From the NCBI GenBank assembly GCA_018667995.1, contig JABIQT010000119.1:1-6323 (forward strand): DNA of 6,323 nt, given 5' to 3'. A program made the translations under genes and the position numbers. Source of the stretch: Candidatus Latescibacterota bacterium (GTDB lineage Bacteria; JAAXHH01; JABIQT01). This document shows positions 1 through 5,924 of the stretch, in pieces; positions within the stretch are counted from its first letter, which is position 1, and each line of letters begins with the position of its first letter. The notes under the pieces are model-generated. The model was given only the letters and a program-made list of their open reading frames with translations, did no database searches and had not been told where the DNA came from.

Positions 1-97
1 CCCTGTGGACGTCCAGGTCGATTCCGCGGACGGCCTCCACGAGGCCCTCTTCCATCTTGAACGAGACGGCAAGATCACGTATCTGCAGGAGACTCAA
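1..97 (-). CDS. yejF: YejF, ATP-binding subunit of peptide ABC importer (5' end only)
   Basis: Only the first 32 codons lie in the window; the gene continues past base 1. The readable protein starts MSLLQIRDLAVSF and continues to GLVEAVRGIDLDVHRG, the usual opening of an Opp/Dpp/Yej-type ATPase: the first beta strand, then the aromatic A-loop region, then the strand before the Walker A loop, which is itself outside the window. The start is inferred to be TTG at 97-95, sharing four bases (TTGA) with the yejE stop. A CCGGAG ribosome site at 105-110 sits 7 nt upstream. The next in-frame ATG would remove the first conserved strand, so it is unlikely. In the family YejF is a fused double ATPase that powers transport through YejB-YejE at the cytoplasmic face; whether this copy has both halves cannot be seen. 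Confidence 0.9.
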   Translation of the reverse strand, partial: MSLLQIRDLAVSFKMEEGLVEAVRGIDLDVHR

Positions 98-1203
98 ACT
101 GGTTCTCCGGTTCGGAGCGATGTCTTACGGGGATCGAAAGCGTCACGAACGCCCTCACCAATGAAAACCAGCAATGAGAGCATAACGGCCAGCGAGATGA
201 AAGAAGTGAAGGCCAGCCAGGGCGCCTGCAAGTTCTGTTTGCCCTGGTTCAGAAGCTCTCCGAGCGAAGGCGATCCGGGAGGTAATCCCAGTCCAAGAAA
301 ATCAAGCGAGGTCAGCGCGGTTACGGATCCAGTGAGTATGAACGGCAGGAATGTAAAGGTGGACACCATAGCGTTTGGAAGCACATGCCTCCCAATGATC
401 TGGATCTCGCTTACGCCGAGAGCCCGAGCAGCGCGAACGAAATCGAGACTGCGGGCTCGCAGCACTTCCGCGCGCACGACGCCCACCAGACCCAGCCAGC
501 TGAAAAGCAGAAGTAGTCCGAGCAGGCGCCAGAAGGTAGGTTCAACGATACTGGCCAGGATAATCAGGAGAAACAACGTGGGTAATCCAGCCCAAATCTC
601 AATAATCCGCTGAAAGATCAGATCGATCCATCCTCCGTAGTACCCCTGTACGGCACCGGCAGCAATACCTACAATGGAACTGAAGAGTGTAAGGGCCAAT
701 CCGAAAAGCAGTGATATCCTGAAACCGTATATCAAACGGGCTGCCACATCCCTGCCCTGATCGTCGGTACCGAGGAGGTTGTCAGTTGTCGGGGAAGATG
801 GTGCCGGCTCGGGAAGATTATAATTGATGGTACGGAAACTGTATGGAACGGGAGGCCAAATCATCCAGCCTTTTTCGTTTATCAGATCCTGTATGAACTC
901 ATCGCGATATTCTGCTTCCGTCTCGAAATCACCACCAAAGATCGTTTCAGGGTAGGTCACAAGAACAGGAAAATAGGTCCCACCATCGAAGCGTACAATC
1001 AGCGGGGCATCATTGGCCAGAAACTCAGCAGGTAGTGTGAGGCAAAACAGCCCCATAAAAAGCCACCAGCTCCAGTACCCCCGCCTATTAGCCTTGAAAT
1101 TCTCCAGTCTTCGCCTGGTCAAACGCGAAATCGGCAGTCCAAGGAATCGATCTGGAGGTGATAGGGGATATACAGGTTGCGGAGGCGTTTCGTGGACGGA
1201 CAC
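94..1203 (-). CDS. yejE: YejE, inner-membrane permease of YejABEF peptide importer
   Basis: 369 residues, an OppC/DppC-type permease that pairs with YejB to form the membrane channel. Recognisable YejE stretches include NRRGYWSWWLF (39-49), the domain entry LGTDDQGRDVAARLIYG (144-160), GVVRAEVLRARSLDFVRAA (241-259) leading into the EAA-type ATPase-contact loop (about 257-276), and TSLDFLGLGLPPGSPSLGE (298-316). Hydrophobic segments lie near 46-62, 164-187, 205-219, 226-245, 281-297 and 333-351, with a large periplasmic loop between the first and second. E. coli YejE is, from memory, 341 residues; the extra length is a proline-rich N-terminus of about 20 residues and a short C-terminal tail. 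The start is GTG directly after the yejB stop TAG, with no intergenic base, preceded by GGGAGG at a 5-nt spacing. It overlaps yejF by 4 bases. Confidence 0.95.
   Translation of the reverse strand: MSVHETPPQPVYPLSPPDRFLGLPISRLTRRRLENFKANRRGYWSWWLFMGLFCLTLPAEFLANDAPLIVRFDGGTYFPVLVTYPETIFGGDFETEAEYRDEFIQDLINEKGWMIWPPVPYSFRTINYNLPEPAPSSPTTDNLLGTDDQGRDVAARLIYGFRISLLFGLALTLFSSIVGIAAGAVQGYYGGWIDLIFQRIIEIWAGLPTLFLLIILASIVEPTFWRLLGLLLLFSWLGLVGVVRAEVLRARSLDFVRAARALGVSEIQIIGRHVLPNAMVSTFTFLPFILTGSVTALTSLDFLGLGLPPGSPSLGELLNQGKQNLQAPWLAFTSFISLAVMLSLLVFIGEGVRDAFDPRKTSLRTGEPV
105..110 (-). promoter_or_regulatory. Ribosome binding site supporting a TTG start for yejF
   Basis: CCGGAG on the minus strand, 7 nt before the TTG at 97-95 and wholly inside the last codons of yejE. 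It is the main support for the non-ATG start and suggests that yejF translation is coupled to termination of yejE. Confidence 0.6.
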
Positions 1204-2301
1204 CTACACCTCCCGACTCTCAAAGTCGATCCTGGGGTCGATGATGGTGTAGGTAATATCTCCTACCAGGTTCATGAGCAGACCCAGCAATGAGAAGAAG
1301 TACAGTGTGGCGAACATGACGGGGTAGTCGCGCCCCAGTGCAGCCTCATATCCAAGCAGTCCAAGTCCGTCGAGCGAGAATATCACTTCGATTAGGAGCG
1401 ACCCTGTAAAGAGGATACCCACGAATGCACCCGGAAATCCAGCGATCACGATGAGCATGGCATTTCGGAATATGTGCCCATACAGTACGCGGTTTTCCTT
1501 CAGTCCCTTGGCACGCGCCGTCATTACGTACTGTTTATTGATTTCCTCCAGAAAGGAGTTCTTCGTAAGCAAGGTGAGACCTGCAAAACCACCGATAACC
1601 ATGGCCATGACAGGCAAAGAGATGTGCCATAGATAGTCGAGAACTCTTGCCGGCCACGTCAGGTCCGCCCAGTCCAGTGACGTGAGACCTCGGAGCGGAA
1701 ACCAATCCATGTAGCGACCGCCGGCAAATACTACGATGAGCAGAATGGCGAAGAGGAAGCTGGGGATCGCATTCCCCACGACAACAGCGCCAGAAGTCCA
1801 CAAGTCGAACCGGGAACCGTCCCGGACCGCCTTGAGCACACCGAGCGGGATGGATATCATGTAAACGAGCAATGTCGTCCATAAACCCAACGAAATGGAC
1901 ACGGGCATCTTGTCCAGCACAATGTCCGTAACCCGTTGATCTTTATAGAAGCTCTCCCCAAAGTCAAAACGAATATATTGCGATAGCATCATGAGAAATC
2001 GCTCGTGGGCCGGCTTGTCGAAACCGTACATCTTCTCGAGTTCGGCGACAAACGCCGGATCCAGCCCTTGGGCGCCACGATATACCGCCTCAGATCGGGT
2101 ATTAGTCGAATTGCTTAAATTATCACCCGAGGACGACCCGCTGAAACGAGCCGTGGCATCGACATCATGGCCCCTGAGTCGGGCGATGACTTGTTCGACT
2201 GGGCCGCCAGGGGCGGCCTGAATGATCACGAAATTGACCAACATCACGCCGAAGAGGGTTGGGATAATGAGGAGCAGCCGGCGGATGATGTAGGCGAGCA
2301 T
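1204..2301 (-). CDS. yejB: YejB, inner-membrane permease of YejABEF peptide importer
   Basis: 365 residues, an OppB/DppB-type permease. It opens with the conserved first membrane segment (MLAYIIRRLLLIIPTLFGV, 1-19) followed by APGGPVEQ (30-37). A periplasmic region of about 100 residues carries the YejB-typical YRGAQGLDP (74-82) and YGFDKPAHERF (92-102). The EAA-type ATPase-contact loop is near 254-280 (KQYVMTARAKGL), and the family-conserved end is IDPRIDFES (354-362). Further membrane segments lie near 134-156, 170-194, 229-247, 282-306 and 329-352. The Ser/Asn-rich stretch at 54-70 is the least conserved part, and E. coli YejB also has a variable insert there. The ATG start has only a weak Shine-Dalgarno (GATGA about 7 nt upstream), so expression may depend on readthrough or coupling from yejA, 73 nt upstream. 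Confidence 0.96.
   Translation of the reverse strand: MLAYIIRRLLLIIPTLFGVMLVNFVIIQAAPGGPVEQVIARLRGHDVDATARFSGSSSGDNLSNSTNTRSEAVYRGAQGLDPAFVAELEKMYGFDKPAHERFLMMLSQYIRFDFGESFYKDQRVTDIVLDKMPVSISLGLWTTLLVYMISIPLGVLKAVRDGSRFDLWTSGAVVVGNAIPSFLFAILLIVVFAGGRYMDWFPLRGLTSLDWADLTWPARVLDYLWHISLPVMAMVIGGFAGLTLLTKNSFLEEINKQYVMTARAKGLKENRVLYGHIFRNAMLIVIAGFPGAFVGILFTGSLLIEVIFSLDGLGLLGYEAALGRDYPVMFATLYFFSLLGLLMNLVGDITYTIIDPRIDFESREV
1209..1214 (-). promoter_or_regulatory. Ribosome binding site for yejE inside the yejB 3' end
   Basis: GGGAGG on the minus strand, 5 nt before the GTG start at 1203. It lies in the last codons of yejB, immediately before the TAG stop, and decides the non-ATG start of yejE. The arrangement favours translational coupling of the two permeases, which are needed in equal amounts. 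Confidence 0.75.
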
Positions 2302-2320
2302 ATAGTTTCATCAAGCGGTG

Positions 2321-2363
2321 GCCGGCGTTCGGTCCGGAAAATTAGGCACCAGACAACGCCGAC
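2321..2363 (-). promoter_or_regulatory. Intercistronic stem-loop between yejA and yejB
   Basis: In the minus-strand RNA, bases 2363-2355 (GUCGGCGUU) pair with 2329-2321 (AACGCCGGC; one G-U pair). The helix continues with 2354-2349 (GUCUGG) against 2337-2332 (CCGGAC; one G-U pair). A 2-nt bulge (2331-2330) and an 11-nt A/U-rich loop complete it, about 15 pairs in all. No U-tract follows, so an intrinsic terminator is unlikely. It starts 12 nt after the yejA stop and ends 20 nt before the yejB start. By analogy with other binding-protein transporter operons it could protect the yejA mRNA 3' end or dampen permease expression; that role is inferred. Confidence 0.6.
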
Positions 2364-2374
2364 GATTTATTTGG

Positions 2375-4198
2375 TTATTTGAACTGCGCGGATTTTTCCG
2401 TATCAAGCCACCATATTTCTGGAAAACCGTGGTGATACGCCGGGAGCTTACCGGGCTTCCCGAACTTGTTCCAGTAGACGAGACGGAAGCTCTTGGAATG
2501 CCAATTGGGAATGACATAGTGACCATGGAGTAAGACCCTATCCAGGGCTTTCGTCGCGGCCACAAGCGTCTCACGATCAGGCGCGACGATAAGCTCCTCG
2601 ATCAACTCGTCTACTACAGGATCTGCGACACCTGCCACATTGCGACTTCCGTCGTTGGCACCAGCAACACTGGAGAAGAAATCACGCTGCTCGTTGCCTG
2701 GACTTGCCGACTGGCGGGCCCAGAACACTACCATATCGAAATCATACGTATTCATTCTGTTCTGATATTGGGACGCATCCACGGTACGGATTTTGGCATC
2801 GATTCCGAGACGTTCCAGATTCTGTACGACAGGCCCGACGATGCGCTCAAAAGCGGGCGACACCAGCAGGAACTCAATGGTCATGACCTCACCTGACTGG
2901 CCGTTGGTTAATTTACCATCTTGAATGGTCCATCCCGCATCAGCCAGCATGTTCCTGGCCGTTCTCAGGTTATCACGAACATTACCGGACCCATCAGTTG
3001 CAGGCAGGACGAATGCTTCAGTGAAGACCGCCTCGGGGATACGATCCCGATAGGGTTCGAGTATGGCCAACTCTTTGCCTGTCGGCAATCCTGAAGCAGC
3101 GAGTTCACTATTTGAGAAATAGCTGTCGGTCCGACTGTATTGACCGTAAAACAAGTTCTTATTCGCCCATTCAAAGTCAAATGTATAGCTCAGCGCTTCG
3201 CGTACTCGAGCATCCTCGAATTTGCCGCGCCTGGTGTTGAACCAGAAAGCCTGCATCCCAGTTCCGTTACCATCAGGCGCCAATTCCTGGATTAAGCGTC
3301 CATCTTTCAGCGCTGGAACGTCATAGGCTGTCGCCCAATCTTTTGAGCTGTTCTCCAGGCGAAAATCAAATTCATTGGCCTTGAGCGCTTCCACGGCGAC
3401 GGTGGCGTCTCGATAGTAATCAAAACGGATCTCATCGAAGTTGTGTTGGCCTGCATTGACAGGTAGATCTTTACCCCAGAAATCCTCTACCCTCCGGTAT
3501 CGAATGTATCTCCCCGCCTCAAGAGATTCGATTCTATAGGGACCGTTACCCAGGGGAGGTTCCAAGGTGGTTTCACCGAACGTCCGGCTTTCCCAATAGT
3601 GTTTGGGCAGCACAGGTAGCTGCCCGATTATGACCGGCAGCTCTCGATTTCCAGCACTCCCAAACGTGAATTTGACCTTTCTCTCTCCATCACGCTCTGC
3701 CTTCACAACGTCCCCGTAGTATGACCTGTAAAACGGATGACCATCGCTCTTTATGGTTTCCAGGGAAAATATGACATCCTCTACTGAAACTGGTTTGCCA
3801 TCGTGCCACTTGGCGTTTGCTCGAAGTGTGAACGTGACCCATGAACGGTCCTCTGGCATTTCAATGGATTCGACTAACTCGCCATATTCAGTGTTAGCTT
3901 CGTCACGCGAGGGTACGAGTAGTGAGCTGTAGATGAGCCCAAGTCCGCCAGCGGGAACGCCCTTCAATATATAGGGATTAAGACTGTCAAAGGTACCGAG
4001 GTCCGCCATGCGGGCGGTGCCGCCCTTGGGGGCATCGGGATTAACATAGTCGAAGTGTGTGAATTGGGGACCATATTTGACGTCCCCGTGCAATGACAAT
4101 GCGTGGCTCTTGAGGACTTTCTGAGCCAGGACATCACCTGTTCCAAAGTGCATTAAAGTCAGTGATAGCAGCAATATAATCCACTGTCCATGTTTCAT
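2375..4198 (-). CDS. yejA: YejA, periplasmic peptide-binding protein of YejABEF importer
   Basis: 607 residues from the chosen start, close to E. coli YejA (about 604). An N-terminal signal peptide (basic start, hydrophobic core about 6-18) probably ends after VLA at residue 25; there is no lipobox cysteine, so a soluble periplasmic protein is expected. The body is an SBP_bac_5 (OppA/DppA-type) fold. Yej-family landmarks are THFDYVNPDAPKGG (47-60), WHDGKPVSVEDVIFS (131-145), FDYYRDATVAVEALKANEFD (259-278), ENSSKDWATAY (282-292), AFWFNTRRGKFEDARVREAL (317-336), FDFEWANKNLFYGQYSRTDS (340-359), and LDRVLLHGHYVIPNWH (552-567). The reading frame stays open to an ATG at 4345, but that would add 49 non-signal residues and lies upstream of the promoter. 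The ATG at 4198 has GAGG at a 7-nt spacing and gives a proper signal peptide. It delivers peptides, and in E. coli microcin C, to YejBE. Confidence 0.96.
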   Translation of the reverse strand: MKHGQWIILLLSLTLMHFGTGDVLAQKVLKSHALSLHGDVKYGPQFTHFDYVNPDAPKGGTARMADLGTFDSLNPYILKGVPAGGLGLIYSSLLVPSRDEANTEYGELVESIEMPEDRSWVTFTLRANAKWHDGKPVSVEDVIFSLETIKSDGHPFYRSYYGDVVKAERDGERKVKFTFGSAGNRELPVIIGQLPVLPKHYWESRTFGETTLEPPLGNGPYRIESLEAGRYIRYRRVEDFWGKDLPVNAGQHNFDEIRFDYYRDATVAVEALKANEFDFRLENSSKDWATAYDVPALKDGRLIQELAPDGNGTGMQAFWFNTRRGKFEDARVREALSYTFDFEWANKNLFYGQYSRTDSYFSNSELAASGLPTGKELAILEPYRDRIPEAVFTEAFVLPATDGSGNVRDNLRTARNMLADAGWTIQDGKLTNGQSGEVMTIEFLLVSPAFERIVGPVVQNLERLGIDAKIRTVDASQYQNRMNTYDFDMVVFWARQSASPGNEQRDFFSSVAGANDGSRNVAGVADPVVDELIEELIVAPDRETLVAATKALDRVLLHGHYVIPNWHSKSFRLVYWNKFGKPGKLPAYHHGFPEIWWLDTEKSAQFK

Positions 4199-4260
4199 AC
4201 CATCGCCTCGCAGGAATTGAGTCGGAGAACAGCCCGTAGCCGGCCAGTTTCGTATACCAT
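4195..4260 (-). CDS. Possible 21-codon upstream ORF (leader peptide) before yejA
   Basis: A short ORF in the 5' leader of yejA encodes MVYETGRLRAVLRLNSCEAM plus a final V. Its TGA stop (4197-4195) overlaps the yejA ATG (4198-4196) as ATGA, the classical coupling arrangement. GGAG lies 6 nt before its ATG. However, with the -10 box at 4275-4280 the transcript should begin near 4268, so this GGAG may be in the promoter discriminator and missing from the mRNA, leaving a nearly leaderless start. The peptide has no run of a single amino acid that would suggest classical attenuation. I recognise no homologue. It could be chance, since the stretch is only 66 nt. Confidence 0.25.
   Translation of the reverse strand: MVYETGRLRAVLRLNSCEAMV
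4206..4209 (-). promoter_or_regulatory. Ribosome binding site that decides the yejA start
   Basis: GAGG on the minus strand, 7 nt before the ATG at 4198-4196. Together with the signal peptide that begins at this ATG, it favours the 607-residue protein over the 49-residue longer reading. Confidence 0.75.
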
Positions 4261-4271
4261 GTTGAACTCCG

Positions 4272-4285
4272 CAAAGTATACTTTG
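4272..4285. promoter_or_regulatory. 14-bp perfect palindrome, candidate operator in the divergent promoter region
   Basis: CAAAGTATACTTTG reads identically on both strands. It covers the -10 box of the yej promoter and, by symmetry, also supplies a TATACT (4277-4282) facing the kinase gene; that plus-strand copy has no good -35 box, so kinase transcription from it would be weak or need an activator. The location fits a dimeric regulator controlling one or both divergent units. No regulator gene is in the window, so the cognate protein is unknown. Confidence 0.5.
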
Positions 4286-4302
4286 TTGCAGGGACTTGTC
4301 AA
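4275..4302 (-). promoter_or_regulatory. Sigma70-type promoter for the yejABEF operon
   Basis: On the minus strand, a perfect -35 box TTGACA (4302-4297) is followed by a 16-nt spacer and the -10 box TATACT (4280-4275; five of six consensus bases). The transcript would start near 4268, giving a yejA leader of about 70 nt. It is the best promoter match seen in this gap, and it faces the yej genes. The -10 box lies inside the palindrome at 4272-4285, so a repressor bound there would block RNA polymerase. Confidence 0.75.
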
Positions 4303-4320
4303 GGTGAAGGCCCCCAATGG

Positions 4321-5880
4321 ATGTTTCCCGGATATGCCTTGACAAAACTGGCGCCAGCGGGTACGGTTTTTACCAAGACAACGACCTTCCTACCCTCAGA
4401 TTCTGTGGCCGCCGTGGCATTGGAACGCATCTCCTCACCAGAACACGCTGATCTCAACGACTATCTTGCATTCGAGCGGGCGCTTGCCGGTCAACCGGAT
4501 GCGGGGCATGCACCCCTCGGTGGATATTTTGAACCCGGGACTCCTATTTTCGTGGTCAGGGCACCCGCCAGACTCGATTGTATGGGCGGCATTGCCGACT
4601 ATTGCGGCGCCACGGTATGCGAGTATCCGCTCGACCGGGCCGTGATAATGGCCATGCAGGCGAGGCCCGACCGTAAACTGGAGATCCACAGTATTGGTCT
4701 CGAAGCTGAGGGGCTCAATCCAGACCTGACCATATCCCTGGATGACCTGGAGATCGGATCAGGGACCGACTATAGGTGGGTGCGTGACCGACTTAAGATG
4801 AACCAGGAAAGCTCCTGGGCAGCGTACGTTGCCGGAGCGTTTAGCGTTCTCTCGGGTGAGGGTGTTCTTCCAGACATACAACATGGCGTTACAATCGTAT
4901 TCACCAGCACGATACCCTCCGGATCCGGTATATCCTCCTCGGCCGCAGTCGAAGTCGCCACGATCACCGCCGCAAACCTGGTCTATAATAGGAATTTGGA
5001 TGGAATGCAGGTGGCCCGCCTTGCCCAGATGGCCGAAAACCACATCGTGGGTGCGCCGTGCGGAATCATGGATCAAGTCACTTCTGCTCTCGGTCGAAGC
5101 AGTCATCTCCTTTGTCTGGACTGTCAGCCTCACGAAATCAAGGAGCATCTTCCGATCCCGGATGGGCTCCACCTAATCGGCTTCAATACGAACGTAAAAC
5201 ACAGTGTAGGTGGCCCACAATACACGGATGTCAGAATCGGGGCATTTATGGGCCTGGGAATTATAGGATCCTATCTATCAAATCGTGAATCCAATAGCTT
5301 AGAGGTGCCACCTTTTGGCGGATACCTGTGTAACGTGTCACCGATGGAATACCACACTGCATACCGCTCTATTCTCCCACAATCAATTCAGGGAAGTACA
5401 TTCTTGAATGACCATGGAGCGCTGCCGGATACAGTCACAACCGTCGACCCACATCGATCTTACATGGTGCGCAGCCGGGTGTCTCATCCCATATACGAGC
5501 ACGCGAGAGTGCAGACATTTATAGACCACCTTGCCTCCGCACACCGGACAGGACTTGAGGATTTCCTCATTATGGCTGGCAGACTGATGTATGCTTCTGA
5601 CTGGAGCTATGCCCACCGATGTGGTCTGGGATCTCCCGAAACAGGTTGGGTGGTCAGGCAAATCAGGAAGTTAGGTGCAGAGGCCGGATTCTATGGCGCC
5701 AAGATTACCGGTGGTGGATCCGGTGGCACAGTAGCCATTGCAGGCAATTCTCGAATGTTTGAACACCTCGAACAATTGGTAGAACGATATACGTTGTACT
5801 CAGGACATACGCCGGAGCTGTTTACAGGCTCATCGCCCGGTGCTTGTCAGTTTGGTCATGCTGTTTACCGTATCGAGTAA
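4321..5880 (+). CDS. GHMP-family sugar kinase, L-arabinokinase/galactokinase-like
   Basis: 519 residues. The family phosphorylates a free sugar at C1 with ATP in the cytoplasm. Three GHMP signatures are present: the N-terminal sugar-binding motif RAPARLDCMGGIADYCG (80-96), the ATP loop PSGSGISSSAAVEVA (199-213), and the C-terminal loop GAKITGGGSGGTVAI (459-473). NHIVGAPCGIMDQ (240-252) carries the expected catalytic-base Asp251. MGGIADY replaces the GEHTDY of classical GalK. This, with HSVGGPQYTDVRIGAFMG (294-311), GYLCN (334-338) and SHPIYEHARV (388-397), matches what I recall of the plant L-arabinokinase kinase domain rather than E. coli GalK (about 382 residues). About 75 residues precede the first motif, more than in GalK, and I do not recognise them. 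The start is uncertain: ATG 4321 has GAAGG 10 nt upstream, while an ATG at 4317 is better spaced but out of frame. The nucleotidyltransferase gene follows after 44 nt. Kinase class is firm; substrate is not. Confidence 0.88.
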   Translation: MFPGYALTKLAPAGTVFTKTTTFLPSDSVAAVALERISSPEHADLNDYLAFERALAGQPDAGHAPLGGYFEPGTPIFVVRAPARLDCMGGIADYCGATVCEYPLDRAVIMAMQARPDRKLEIHSIGLEAEGLNPDLTISLDDLEIGSGTDYRWVRDRLKMNQESSWAAYVAGAFSVLSGEGVLPDIQHGVTIVFTSTIPSGSGISSSAAVEVATITAANLVYNRNLDGMQVARLAQMAENHIVGAPCGIMDQVTSALGRSSHLLCLDCQPHEIKEHLPIPDGLHLIGFNTNVKHSVGGPQYTDVRIGAFMGLGIIGSYLSNRESNSLEVPPFGGYLCNVSPMEYHTAYRSILPQSIQGSTFLNDHGALPDTVTTVDPHRSYMVRSRVSHPIYEHARVQTFIDHLASAHRTGLEDFLIMAGRLMYASDWSYAHRCGLGSPETGWVVRQIRKLGAEAGFYGAKITGGGSGGTVAIAGNSRMFEHLEQLVERYTLYSGHTPELFTGSSPGACQFGHAVYRIE

Positions 5881-5924
5881 ATGACAGCTGTCGCTACTGT
5901 AAGACTACCCGCATGGAAGATTTC

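Noticed and set aside
5-613. 202-codon open frame on the plus strand opposite yejE
   Set aside because: It is antisense to a well-conserved permease gene, its sequence is Ser/Arg/Pro-rich with no recognisable domain, and it is best explained as a coding shadow.
1535-1882. 115-codon minus-strand open frame inside yejB
   Set aside because: It is an alternative frame of the same strand within a clear permease gene, without its own start signals or family resemblance.
2321-2363. Intrinsic terminator after yejA
   Set aside because: The stem-loop is real in sequence but is not followed by a U-tract in the minus-strand RNA, and the downstream genes belong to the same transporter.
4253-4282. Plus-strand promoter for the kinase using TATACC (4253-4258) or TATACT (4277-4282)
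   Set aside because: Neither has an acceptable -35 box at 16-18 nt, so I do not list a plus-strand promoter. Only the symmetric -10 sequence is noted.
4199-4345. In-frame 49-residue N-terminal extension of YejA starting at the ATG at 4345
   Set aside because: It lies upstream of the promoter at 4275-4302, contains no signal peptide and would bury the real one. The ATG at 4198 has a good ribosome site and gives the family length.
4759-5172. 137-codon minus-strand open frame opposite the kinase
   Set aside because: It covers the most conserved kinase motifs in antisense and has no recognisable protein features.
4321-5880. Calling the kinase galK outright
   Set aside because: The GEHTDY sugar-binding motif of GalK is absent and the overall pattern is closer to L-arabinokinase, so a galactose-specific name is not justified.
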